In this document: positions 23,798 through 32,114 of the stretch, in pieces
Layout: the number at the start of each line of letters is the position of its first letter
Position numbering within the stretch: position 1 is the first letter of the stretch
Assembly (NCBI GenBank): GCA_947463135.1
Contig: CANHTA010000015.1
Span: forward strand, 1-32,798
Length of the DNA stretch: 32,798 nt
Direction: 5' to 3'
From: Gemmatimonadota bacterium
GTDB taxonomy: Bacteria; Gemmatimonadota; Gemmatimonadetes; Gemmatimonadales; Gemmatimonadaceae
Position numbers and translations under genes: made by a program
The notes under the pieces: generated by a model
Seen by the model: the letters and a program-made list of their open reading frames with translations, nothing else
The model's database searches: none
What the model was told of the DNA's origin: nothing

Positions 23798-25744
23798 TTA
23801 CCGACCGGCAAACCAACTCGCGGGCGAGAAATTCAGCGGGTTGACTTCGTAGTACTGGCTGCGTGCCCAGTGCCCGGTGGTGGGAAAGTAGGGCGGCGGG
23901 TACAGCAGCATGCATCGGTTGAAGGAACGGTCTCCCATAAACCCATGCAAGTTGTTGCCGCTGAAGGTGCCCGACTGTCCCGTGCGATTCTGGACGATGC
24001 CACCGATCACGCGCAGCGTCCCCCGATTGACGTATCGATTCGGGGTAAGCCCACCTGGTGGGAGCGCCGAGTTCTCAGCCGCCACCGACTGCAATCCCAT
24101 CAGGGCCGCATGAACCGCTAAATCCGGACGGTTGTCTGCGGGGTCAAAGTCCTTGCGGGGCCACATCCAGTCCCCGCCGTTGGCTGTGGTGCGTCGCGAC
24201 TGCGGTGACGTCAGGGTGTTGTCGGCGTACATCACGTAGCCACCACCAATGAGCCCGACGGCATCATCGGTAGCACGGCAGGCGCCCGTGGTCACACTCG
24301 GACTCGTCGCCTGAATCAGATTATGGACGATCACCATGGTGTTTCGCGAAGCCAACGTGAGCCGCCCGCGCACCGTCCCACTCACCGCCACTTTCCCCTC
24401 AACGAAGATCACGCCGCGGAAGTTGGGGTTGAGCGCCGGGCTCAAGGGCCAGAGGTAGGCACCGTCGGCGCGCGCCGCCACCGTGGCCGGAACGCTCCCC
24501 GATGTCCGGGGCATCCAATATCCCGCGCCATCGTTGGCACGAAACACGCCTGTTGGCGACAGCCGATCGTCGCCTCCCAGAAAGCAGCGCGCATCGTCAT
24601 CGTCGAACGCGGCGGCTTTGTCCTGCATGCGATCCGCGTACGTGCCCGCGGCACGGTGAGCAATCTGCCCGAAGGTCGTTGGGATAGCCGTGCGACCGGC
24701 CACCACCGCGGTCACTCCGCAGTTGCGGGAGTACAACACGCTATCCAGCGGCACCGCTGATCCAGACGGGACCGGTGCGCCCGACGCCGCCGATGGGGGT
24801 TCGGGTGGGCGGGCCATGGTGAAACCCGCGCCGAAGGGGAGCGCCGGCAACAGCTGGTAGACTTTGAAGTAGCCGTCGTTCGGCCCGGTGGTGTTGCCAT
24901 CGTTGTCACTGTCGATGGCCACAAACTCAATGCGCATGGTCGCCAGTGCGCTGTCTCCGGTGACGACATCCGGCGTAAAGGCATAGCCGGCACGCGACGC
25001 AATGCTTTTGAGAATGTTCAGGTCGGCGGTCGCCGGCATGGGAATGTGCGTGACCCCTTCCTTGGGCGCTCCCTTTTTGAAGTCCGCCGAGCCTTTGTTG
25101 AGCACAACGCGGGTGGTCGAGACTTCATCGCCGAATGTCGCCTGCGGACTCGGCGTCGCACCATTCCAGATGTAGATCGTATCGTTGGCGTGCACCGGGC
25201 CGTGTACCTGCGCCCCGAGGGCCCACCACAACACCGATCCATTGGTGGAACGCGCGATATTCGTGAACCACGCATAGCGCGCAAACGACTGCTGATACAC
25301 CTGCGACCGGCGAATCGCCACGTTCCCGTATCCGTCAACGGCCTTGGCCACGATTTCCGCCTGCACACCGTATTCGCCGGCATTCCCCAGCGAATCCGCA
25401 TTGCCGATCCGGGACACCCAGATGCTCCGCTTGATGTTCGTGCCCGAAATCGTCTGGTTGTCCGCCACGGTCAGATATCCCTCCAGCGGCACCGAGTCGA
25501 TGTGCGCATTGAGGCGCGACCGCTCATCTTCCAGCGCGGAAATTGCCGCGTCGTCAACGGCCGCCGATCGATCAGAGCCTGCCTGCACCAACACGGTGGA
25601 CATGGTGAGCATCGAGGTCGCCAAGGCCACCACCACCGCCACCATGGCAATCATCAGCACGGCCACTAACGCAAAGCCACGACGCGTCCGTGGCCGGTAT
25701 GCGCCATGTCGTATGCGCCCTGAGACCATCAGCCGGTTACTCAT
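23798..25744 (-). CDS. PilX-like / DUF4900-like pilus-associated protein
   Basis: A 648-residue protein starting at the ATG complementary to 25742-25744, which overlaps the upstream stop as ATGA. A prepilin-like N-terminus (RTRRGFALVAVLMIAMVAVVVALA) has the glycine cleavage site but valine instead of glutamate at +5, as in PilX/GspK-type proteins. The large remainder includes a block FRGVIFVEGKVAVSGTVRGRLTLASR, then VGLIGGGYVMYADNTL, which resembles the DUF4900 region of pilus-tip-associated proteins. An Asp-rich DSDNDGNTTGPNDG loop could bind calcium. It is the last gene of the minor-pilin operon and may form part of the tip complex with the PilW-, PilV- and FimT-like products. Function beyond pilus assembly or adhesion is inference. 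Confidence 0.78.
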   Translation of the reverse strand: MSNRLMVSGRIRHGAYRPRTRRGFALVAVLMIAMVAVVVALATSMLTMSTVLVQAGSDRSAAVDDAAISALEDERSRLNAHIDSVPLEGYLTVADNQTISGTNIKRSIWVSRIGNADSLGNAGEYGVQAEIVAKAVDGYGNVAIRRSQVYQQSFARYAWFTNIARSTNGSVLWWALGAQVHGPVHANDTIYIWNGATPSPQATFGDEVSTTRVVLNKGSADFKKGAPKEGVTHIPMPATADLNILKSIASRAGYAFTPDVVTGDSALATMRIEFVAIDSDNDGNTTGPNDGYFKVYQLLPALPFGAGFTMARPPEPPSAASGAPVPSGSAVPLDSVLYSRNCGVTAVVAGRTAIPTTFGQIAHRAAGTYADRMQDKAAAFDDDDARCFLGGDDRLSPTGVFRANDGAGYWMPRTSGSVPATVAARADGAYLWPLSPALNPNFRGVIFVEGKVAVSGTVRGRLTLASRNTMVIVHNLIQATSPSVTTGACRATDDAVGLIGGGYVMYADNTLTSPQSRRTTANGGDWMWPRKDFDPADNRPDLAVHAALMGLQSVAAENSALPPGGLTPNRYVNRGTLRVIGGIVQNRTGQSGTFSGNNLHGFMGDRSFNRCMLLYPPPYFPTTGHWARSQYYEVNPLNFSPASWFAGR

Positions 25745-26934
25745 GGCACCACCACGGAGCCAGAGGCCACCAGGCTTGAGATGTTCGGCGTGCAATCCTG
25801 CACGGCAATGCCATACTGATACATCGTGCCAACCCCCACCTGAACGCCGGAATCCTTGTAGCGGTACGAGGTGGTGCCGCCCACCACGCTGACCGAGGCG
25901 AAAGGGTTACCCCAAACCGGAGCACCGACAATGCGACGCCAGATGACATACCGCACCGCATCCTCTTCACCGTGCCCGTCGTCAACCGCTGGCGACCAAT
26001 TCAGGATCACCGCATTACTGTCGGACACCCACGCGGCGCTCGGGGTGTTCGGGACAATCGGTGGCCGCCCGCATGCCCGTGCCTGTCGTTCAACGGCGGT
26101 ATTTGGCATTGGCACCGTATACCGCACAACATTCGCCTGTCCGTTCACCGGTCGCGAGGGTTCATAGGTCACTTCAACACCGCGAACCTGATCGATACGC
26201 ATGGAGACGGCCGTTCCGGTATCCGGCGCAATGCCACGGGCCACCACCGCTTTGGTGAGAGGCAGCCAGTCGCGTGGTACGGTATCCAGGTCGGTGTTAT
26301 CGGTGTTAAAGCGCGAAGGGTCGTGCCAGTAGCGGAAAAATGGAATAGAGCCGGACTTGCGCAGCCCCGTGGCGATAATCTCCGCCCGACGTCCATTCAC
26401 TTGCCGCACGAGCATCACGTCGGCGGAATTACTCGAGGTCGTGTCTTTGGTAAACCGGAACATGATCGTTTCGGCATCACCGGTCGTACCGGCCACGGCC
26501 GAGTAATCGGCGATGGGATAAGTGAATGCCGGCGCCGAGCCGGGGATGGTGATGGCGTTGCCAAGCGTCAGCGCACCCACCTCGGCATTTGTTGCCTTCG
26601 GGTCCACATACACCGCACCGGAGAACATCGCCGAGTCCAGGCGGTTGGTAGTGAGGTCGCTGTTGAAGGCGAACACACTGTCACTGGCGTATACCAGCGT
26701 CGGTTGAATGTCGGTGACATTGGTACCGGCGGTGCGGATTTCCTGCCGCATAATGTCGCGGCCAAACCGACCGTTCTGAATCTGCGCCGTGCGGGTGGCC
26801 ATGGAGCGGAACCCGCGGCTTTGCGATACGAGAAAGCTGAATGCACCGGCCATGACGACGCTGAAGATCACCAGCGCGAGCATCACTTCGGCCAGGGTAA
26901 AGCCACGCCTGGTGTGAGGAGCAGTGGACGACAT
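25741..26934 (-). CDS. PilW-like minor pilin with C-terminal fibronectin-III-like domain
   Basis: A 397-residue prepilin. MSSTAPHTRRG precedes the class III cleavage site, followed by FTLAEVMLALVIFSVVMAG with glutamate at +5, the standard pilin signature. The segment MATRTAQIQNGRFGRDIMRQ is typical of PilW/PilJ-type proteins. The C-terminal roughly 110 residues look like a fibronectin type III fold: NTPSAAWVSDSNAVILNWSP, then VRYVIWRR and TMYQYGIAVQDC. Minor pilins normally lack such a domain, so this one may present a binding module on the pilus. Its start lies 2 bases after the stop of the PilV-like gene and its stop overlaps the next start. Confidence 0.85.
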   Translation of the reverse strand: MSSTAPHTRRGFTLAEVMLALVIFSVVMAGAFSFLVSQSRGFRSMATRTAQIQNGRFGRDIMRQEIRTAGTNVTDIQPTLVYASDSVFAFNSDLTTNRLDSAMFSGAVYVDPKATNAEVGALTLGNAITIPGSAPAFTYPIADYSAVAGTTGDAETIMFRFTKDTTSSNSADVMLVRQVNGRRAEIIATGLRKSGSIPFFRYWHDPSRFNTDNTDLDTVPRDWLPLTKAVVARGIAPDTGTAVSMRIDQVRGVEVTYEPSRPVNGQANVVRYTVPMPNTAVERQARACGRPPIVPNTPSAAWVSDSNAVILNWSPAVDDGHGEEDAVRYVIWRRIVGAPVWGNPFASVSVVGGTTSYRYKDSGVQVGVGTMYQYGIAVQDCTPNISSLVASGSVVVP

Positions 26935-26936
26935 CG

Positions 26937-27335
26937 TTATGGCGCCGCAATGATGATGGAACGCTTGATAGGAACAGGCAGATTCGCCGTGACGGCAGCC
27001 GATACGGTGACCGTCACGCGCGTGATGCTCTGCCCACCGGTGGTATCTGCGACAACCGTGGTGACACTGCTCAACCCGTCTTCCGCCGGGTTGAACCGCT
27101 CCGTGCTCAATTGCGACAGCGTGGAATACGTGGGCCAGGCGCGCGCACGACCGATTTGCATGTCTGCCACCGACTGCGCGCGGTTTCGCACATCCGAGTT
27201 ACGGATTGAGGCGGAAAACTTGGTGGTCCCCAAGGCCATGGTGAGCACAACGCCGCCCAGAATCACAAGCGCGATCATCACTTCGATGAGCGAGAAGCCA
27301 CGGCGTGGCGAGTTCGGCACGGGGGCCATGGTCAT
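26937..27335 (-). CDS. PilV-like minor prepilin
   Basis: A 132-residue prepilin. The ATG complementary to 27333-27335 overlaps the upstream stop (ATGA) and gives a leader of MTMAPVPNSPRRG, cleaved before FSLIEVMIALVILGGVVL with glutamate at +5. Nearby in-frame starts at 27350 and 27329 are possible. The body is short, with a beta-rich C-terminus (VTVTVSAAVTANLPVPIKRS) that resembles PilV-type minor pilins. It probably helps prime pilus or pseudopilus assembly with its neighbours in the inner membrane and periplasm. Confidence 0.83.
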   Translation of the reverse strand: MTMAPVPNSPRRGFSLIEVMIALVILGGVVLTMALGTTKFSASIRNSDVRNRAQSVADMQIGRARAWPTYSTLSQLSTERFNPAEDGLSSVTTVVADTTGGQSITRVTVTVSAAVTANLPVPIKRSIIIAAP

Positions 27336-27922
27336 TGGGCGCGTTTCCATGCGCTGCCGGTCCAGACATACCGGTCGGGGCGCGCGGTGGCACGAGCCAC
27401 GACCACCGCGCGCGCATCGGCCGCGCTCGCTCCGGCCATGCTTGCTAGGGTGGAGAGATACAGCGTCACGCCACGGTCCGCACTGCCGTTGCGTTGCAGC
27501 ACCAGCATGGGGCGATCGCCAAGCATCAGCATGGGTGGCACACTCTCCGTGGCCGTACCAAGCGCGGCTACGCTGGACGGACGGCCCAGGACCACGCGCT
27601 CCGGGAGCAGGAAGGGGCGCGTTTTTTCGCCGGCGTCGGCCACGTTGTTGTTGTTGGCGTCCCACACGGTCGTAATGGTGTGAGCGTTGTCATCCATCAC
27701 CAGCAGCACGTTGTGCTGACGGCTCACCGCCTCACGTTGTGCGACCATGAGCGACATCCCAAGGGTGCGTATCGCGGTATCCACCTCCGCGTTATCAACC
27801 AGAATCTTGGGCAAAGCGAGCGCGGCGAGGATACCGATCATCGCAATGACCAGCAGCAGCTCGATGAGTGAAAACCCATGGGTGCGCCTCCTGACGGGCG
27901 CGTGTGCTCGAATCACGGACAT
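27332..27922 (-). CDS. GspH/FimT-family pseudopilin
   Basis: A 196-residue prepilin, first gene of the operon. The N-terminal leader MSVIRAHAPVRRRTHG is followed by FSLIELLLVIAMIGILAALALP with glutamate at +5, the GspH/FimT hallmark. The next region (EVDTAIRTLGMSLMVAQREAVSRQHNV) matches the GspH helix that arranges residues before the globular head. The DANNNNVADAGEKTR segment is also common in these proteins. I prefer the ATG at 27922 for a leader length like its neighbours. A GTG at 27949 with GGAG four bases upstream is an alternative that adds 9 residues. It probably primes fibre assembly at the inner membrane. Confidence 0.87.
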   Translation of the reverse strand: MSVIRAHAPVRRRTHGFSLIELLLVIAMIGILAALALPKILVDNAEVDTAIRTLGMSLMVAQREAVSRQHNVLLVMDDNAHTITTVWDANNNNVADAGEKTRPFLLPERVVLGRPSSVAALGTATESVPPMLMLGDRPMLVLQRNGSADRGVTLYLSTLASMAGASAADARAVVVARATARPDRYVWTGSAWKRAQ

Positions 27923-27974
27923 ACCGGGCGCTGGCGAAGTGAAAAACACGCTTCTCCAGTACAGACGTGCGGGG

Positions 27975-28014
27975 GGCCGTTAGGTCACGGCCCCGGCCGT
28001 GAGGTCACGGCCCG
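27975..28014. promoter_or_regulatory. Two tandem palindromic sites upstream of the pilin operon
   Basis: Two abutting 20-bp direct copies (27975-27994 and 27995-28014). The second contains GGCCGTGA-GG-TCACGGCC, a perfect 8-bp dyad with a 2-base centre; the first has one mismatch in the dyad. They lie about 50-90 bases upstream of the first pilin start and look like a double operator. Confidence 0.55.
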
Positions 28015-28102
28015 GCGGTCCCGTCACCGACTTGGCACACACCGTTACCCCACGGGCTGCCCGTACGGCGCCGTTGGGGAACGGGGGACGGCGCGCGATA
28101 CC

Positions 28103-29704
28103 CTAGCTCCAGCTGGTACCAGACTCGGCGCGATGTCGGGCAAACGTTTCAACCAGCCGGTCGCGCAACAGCCCCAGCAGCTGCCTCGACGTGGGCGAGA
28201 AATCCAGCGATTCCGACTCCGTGTCAAAGTACAGGCAACCCAGCAGCCTATCCTCCAGCACCAGCGACAGGAGCGCAAAGTGCGAGGGTTTTAATTCCTT
28301 GATGACACGGTCGCGACGGTACAGCTTGGCCTCGTCCTCCGTCATTTCAACAAAGAGATCGGACCGTTCCTGCAGGGCGGCACCCAATGGCCCAAACGAC
28401 GCAGCCGGACGGAGGAGAAAAATCCGCACCGCATCGGTGCTCCCTACACCAACCCCAAGGCGACCACGTACCATTTTGAAGTCGTCCGAGCTGATGGCAA
28501 TGAGCCCGCGCGCATAGCCGGCCGTACAACCCGCTTGCAACGTGGCGCCGATCACCGCACCCAGATCGACACTGGCGCCGTCGGCCGGCGTCCCCAGCAC
28601 CAGCTGCCGCACGGTTTCGCGGAGCGCCGCTTCCACCGGGCTATCGTGGATATTCGGTGCCATCGCATTGTCCAACGCCTCGGCGGCAACCTTGGCCTGC
28701 CAGGCTTCGGGTGTCATGCCCGTTGCCGCCACATGCAGGCGGCGCTCAACAACCTCGGCCGCCGTGGCCGCGTGATTCTCAAGCCATGTGTCGAGATTGA
28801 CCCCCATACCAGAGAGCGTCGGCGAGGATTCCTGAATCGCGGCCTCGAGTGCGGAATTCATCTGGTTCACCTCCAATCCAATCATCGGGGCAAACTTCTG
28901 CCGAATCTCCTGGGCCGCGACTTCAATATCGGGGACCGAGGCATCAAAGCGGCAACGCACCAAGTCTACGCTGCACTGCGTAATGGCGTGCAACACCTCG
29001 TCCACACCGGACACGCCGCGATACTCATACATGGTGCCCACAACCGCTTTCGGCATCCCCCAACGCCTTGCCAGGGCAACGCCAACTTCTTCAAAGGTGA
29101 ATCCGAAATGCGTTAACTCGTCACCTTCCGCACGGGGCTCCCCATCCACCGCCCCTTCCTTCCACTTGCTGTACTGCTCCGCCCGATGACTCGCTACCAG
29201 CAATTCCCCGAGCCGGCGAAAGAGCGAGCACAAATAGGCCAACTCCGGCTTTCCATAGCCGGCGCCGAACGCCAACTGCATGCCGTGATTCGCGGCCAAC
29301 ATCGACTCCACGAGCAGGTCCCGCACCATCGGGGTATCCTCCTCGACCTGCTCAAACACGCTGGCGGCGACCGCCAAATGCTGCACCCGTTCAAAACCCA
29401 TGAGCATGATGGCTTGCTTCACTGAGCCAATGCCTCCTACGCTCCCTCCCCCCAGCGCGCCCATCGACACCGAATTCGCGATACGCAACACCTTGGCTGA
29501 GAGGGCCACGTCCTTCGTGATCGCCTGCTCGAGCAAGGCGACACGCACGCGCTCATCGTTGGCCACGCTGTTAATCGCGCGCACATTGCGCACAAATGCC
29601 GGGAGGTTTTTCGCTGCACCAACGGCATTCACAAACGCCGCCGCCTCTGGCGACAGCGTCTGATCCGCTCCCGGTGCGGACGAGTCACCCAATAAGGACG
29701 TCAT
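28103..29704 (-). CDS. HDOD-domain signalling protein with GAF-like C-terminus
   Basis: A 533-residue cytosolic protein. After a short tail, residues about 20-220 form an HDOD domain (LPAFVRNVRAINSVAND, TKDVALSAKVLRIANS, QAIMLMGFERVQHLAVAA, YLCSLFRRLGELL), a catalytically degenerate relative of HD hydrolases. The C-terminal half ends in a GAF-like fold (VGSTDAVRIFLLRP, HFALLSLVLEDRLLGCLYFDTES). HDOD proteins often regulate c-di-GMP-dependent behaviour, motility or stress responses through protein contacts. The gene lies directly upstream of the minor-pilin operon on the same strand, and a PAS-GGDEF-EAL gene lies in the same window, so a role in pilus control is plausible but unproven. The ATG complementary to 29702-29704 is preferred over a GTG 12 codons upstream; neither has a good ribosome binding site. 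Confidence 0.88.
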   Translation of the reverse strand: MTSLLGDSSAPGADQTLSPEAAAFVNAVGAAKNLPAFVRNVRAINSVANDERVRVALLEQAITKDVALSAKVLRIANSVSMGALGGGSVGGIGSVKQAIMLMGFERVQHLAVAASVFEQVEEDTPMVRDLLVESMLAANHGMQLAFGAGYGKPELAYLCSLFRRLGELLVASHRAEQYSKWKEGAVDGEPRAEGDELTHFGFTFEEVGVALARRWGMPKAVVGTMYEYRGVSGVDEVLHAITQCSVDLVRCRFDASVPDIEVAAQEIRQKFAPMIGLEVNQMNSALEAAIQESSPTLSGMGVNLDTWLENHAATAAEVVERRLHVAATGMTPEAWQAKVAAEALDNAMAPNIHDSPVEAALRETVRQLVLGTPADGASVDLGAVIGATLQAGCTAGYARGLIAISSDDFKMVRGRLGVGVGSTDAVRIFLLRPAASFGPLGAALQERSDLFVEMTEDEAKLYRRDRVIKELKPSHFALLSLVLEDRLLGCLYFDTESESLDFSPTSRQLLGLLRDRLVETFARHRAESGTSWS

Positions 29705-30013
29705 CACGACAACGCCAACCCGTCGTTGATGGTTGGCCACGACGGCACACCATTCCGGTACCCGCCGCTCCGATCAGCCGGATGCACGCGCGCCAAGCAC
29801 GCCGCTCGTGGGCAGGCTGGAGAGCGAGAGAACGTGGCAACGCCGATCAAGGTAACGGACACTCGGTACATGTGCTTCATCAAAGAATGGGGACGATCGC
29901 AAACGCGCTCAGCAGCTCGTCGTAGATAAACTAACCAGAAATGGTACACCACAGGCAACAGCGGGTCGCAACAGCCCGATCAGGCTTCATGACGGGACGC
30001 CGCTCATACACCG
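29705..30013. other. Non-coding gap upstream of the HDOD gene
   Basis: About 310 bases between two minus-strand genes. Short frames here have no domain or ribosome binding site. The segment 29920-29960 is A/T-richer and may hold the HDOD promoter, but no hexamer pair with proper spacing was found. Nothing else is evident. Confidence 0.4.
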
Positions 30014-31867
30014 CTACGACACCGTCTCCAACGCCTGCAGCACCGCCTCCGCGCTGGCGGCCCAGCTGTGCCGCATGGCCGTTTCAATACCCGCGTCATT
30101 CCGCAGGCCGGTCCCGGCTCGTCGCTCGGCATGCACCGCCCGTAAATGGTGCACCAGCTGCTCATGCTGGGCACCCGTCCACGACGGCCAGCTCCCCGGA
30201 TGCTGACCGCCAGCCAATCGTTCCGGCGGACCCATCTCAATGAGTCGGGCATTCGCCGAGGTGAGAAAGGCAGTGTGCGCCGTGGCGTTCGACACAATGA
30301 GTGCCTTCCCCATGGCCAGCATTTCCAACGCCTCCAGATTCCATCCCTCGGCACGCGACGGAAAGACGCCACAGTCGGCGGCAGCCATCATCGCGGCCAC
30401 ATCACGGGACGTGGCCAACTCGGTCAGGTGCAGCGTAATGTGCCGCGCCATCACCGACGTCCGAAACGGCGCAAGCGCCGCCTCGAAATGATCTTTCCGG
30501 AGAAACGGATTGTGACAGATCAACACGAGCCGCACCCGATCACCCGGCGTAAAGGCCGCCTCAAACGCGCGCAGCAGGTCGAGCTGGCCTTTGCGCGACT
30601 CCAGCTTCCCGACCTGCATAAACACCGTTTCGTCGGCCTGCCACCGCTGCCGTGGCACAACGCCGGGATGATAAATCTCCCGATCCACACCCAGTGGGAC
30701 CACGTGCACCGCCGATGGCGCAAGCCCGTTGGCCACGCAGACCTCGCGCGCCCACGGGGAGCACACCAGCACCGCATCTTGCATCCGCAAATGGTGCCGC
30801 TCGCGCGACGTAAACACATCGGTCTCAAAAATCGTAAACGCCACGCGGGCCCCGCGACCCGCATGGAGCGCCAAATCAAATTGCTGCGCCAGGCGGACGC
30901 TCGGCGCATCAACGGGGAAATTGTCCTGAGCCTGCAGCGCGGCGGGAAGCAGCGGGTTGGCGGTGAGCGTCGGATCCACCCCGCCGATTGGAAAGAAGGC
31001 CACCGGAACCCCCTTCTCTTGCAGGGCGCGCAGTAAGTTGGCCCCCGTGACACCGTAGCCCGTGCGCGAATGCGGCCCAATGAGCGAAAAGCCCGTCTTG
31101 GCCGCCTTCCACGCCACGGGACGGATGGTGGGAAATATCTCTTCGGCAACTATTGGCGTCTCGGACTGCGCCGACCCCTCTTCCGGCGAAAACAGAGCGT
31201 CCGGCAGGGCAAAGAACGCCCCCAGCGGTGCCTCCGCGAGGGGCACCAGCATCGGGCCCTCGTCGTTGGCCACCAAGCCGCACGCGCGCAAACCCGCCTC
31301 GCCCAACGCATGGGCAATCGGTGACCAATCCGTGGGCACATCCGAAGGCGACACACACAACGCCAACAGCGGCGAAGGCTGAGGGAGCGCGGCCACACCG
31401 CGGCATGCCTCGGCAACCTGATGGGTGGCGAGGTGCACGAAGAGCCGTCCGTGGGCCGGAAGCTGGTTGGCAATCACCGCGCTCAAGCTGTCCCACCGCG
31501 TTGAGGAGAGCCCGCCAAGTTCAACCCCCGCCGCGGTTGCGGCGTCCGCTAACAGCGCCAACCGGGACGCGTCGAACTCTGCCACCAGCACCGTCGCCGC
31601 GCCGTGAGGGGCCGTGGCGGCACTCAGCGCCACAAAACCAAACCCAGGCGCCAGATCGAGCACCAGATCGCCCGCCTCCAACTGCTCGTCCAGAAACACG
31701 CGAATCTCCGACTGCACGCCGTGGTCGGATTCCTGATCCGCGGCATGCGCCCACGCCGGATCGTCGAGAGCAGCAGGCACGCAAAAACGCGCCGTGCCAT
31801 CTTCGTGGCGCTGGACACTTTCGGCGGCGACGTCGGAGCGGTGGGTCGAGAGAATCATGCGGCTCAT
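30014..31867 (-). CDS. Methyltransferase-like domain fused to a GT-B glycosyltransferase
   Basis: A 617-residue protein from the ATG complementary to 31865-31867; an in-frame ATG at 31858 and a longer frame to 32002 also exist. The N-terminal half resembles an FkbM-type SAM-dependent methyltransferase: FLDEQLEAGDLVLDLAPGFGF (motif I) and TVLVAEFDASRLALL. The catalytic state is unclear because the glycine-rich loop is unusual. From about residue 270 it becomes a family-4-like GT-B glycosyltransferase with GPHSRTGYGVTGANLLRAL, HVVPLGVDREIYHPG, QVGKLESRKGQLDLL and the E-x7-E motif in AEGWNLEALEMLAMGKA. Such fusions decorate surface polysaccharides or protein glycans. It is divergently arranged with a gene that may encode another glycosyltransferase. 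Confidence 0.85.
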   Translation of the reverse strand: MSRMILSTHRSDVAAESVQRHEDGTARFCVPAALDDPAWAHAADQESDHGVQSEIRVFLDEQLEAGDLVLDLAPGFGFVALSAATAPHGAATVLVAEFDASRLALLADAATAAGVELGGLSSTRWDSLSAVIANQLPAHGRLFVHLATHQVAEACRGVAALPQPSPLLALCVSPSDVPTDWSPIAHALGEAGLRACGLVANDEGPMLVPLAEAPLGAFFALPDALFSPEEGSAQSETPIVAEEIFPTIRPVAWKAAKTGFSLIGPHSRTGYGVTGANLLRALQEKGVPVAFFPIGGVDPTLTANPLLPAALQAQDNFPVDAPSVRLAQQFDLALHAGRGARVAFTIFETDVFTSRERHHLRMQDAVLVCSPWAREVCVANGLAPSAVHVVPLGVDREIYHPGVVPRQRWQADETVFMQVGKLESRKGQLDLLRAFEAAFTPGDRVRLVLICHNPFLRKDHFEAALAPFRTSVMARHITLHLTELATSRDVAAMMAAADCGVFPSRAEGWNLEALEMLAMGKALIVSNATAHTAFLTSANARLIEMGPPERLAGGQHPGSWPSWTGAQHEQLVHHLRAVHAERRAGTGLRNDAGIETAMRHSWAASAEAVLQALETVS

Positions 31868-31929
31868 GGCAAAATGGGTCGGTGAAATGGATATTCCCGA
31901 CGGGGACATAAGCACGAAGCATGCCACAC

Positions 31930-31970
31930 CTAAGTCTATAATTGACAACAAATTACGATTTGCCTCATCC
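31930..31970. promoter_or_regulatory. A/T-rich divergent promoter region
   Basis: The only clearly A/T-rich patch between the two divergent genes. It contains TATAATTGACAACAAATTA, with a consensus TTGACA on the plus strand (31942-31947) and a TATAGA-like box on the minus strand. No well-spaced partner box was found in either direction. Confidence 0.35.
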
Positions 31971-32114
31971 GACACGGCAGAGCACAATCCTCCCAACTCC
32001 ACCTGCGCACCGGCAATTTGTGCCGCTCAGCCCCCTTCCGCAAAGGGGCCCGTATTAAGTTACCGGTCAGGATCCGGGGAACACCTTCTCCTTGTGTGAG
32101 CGGCGGTATCATCC

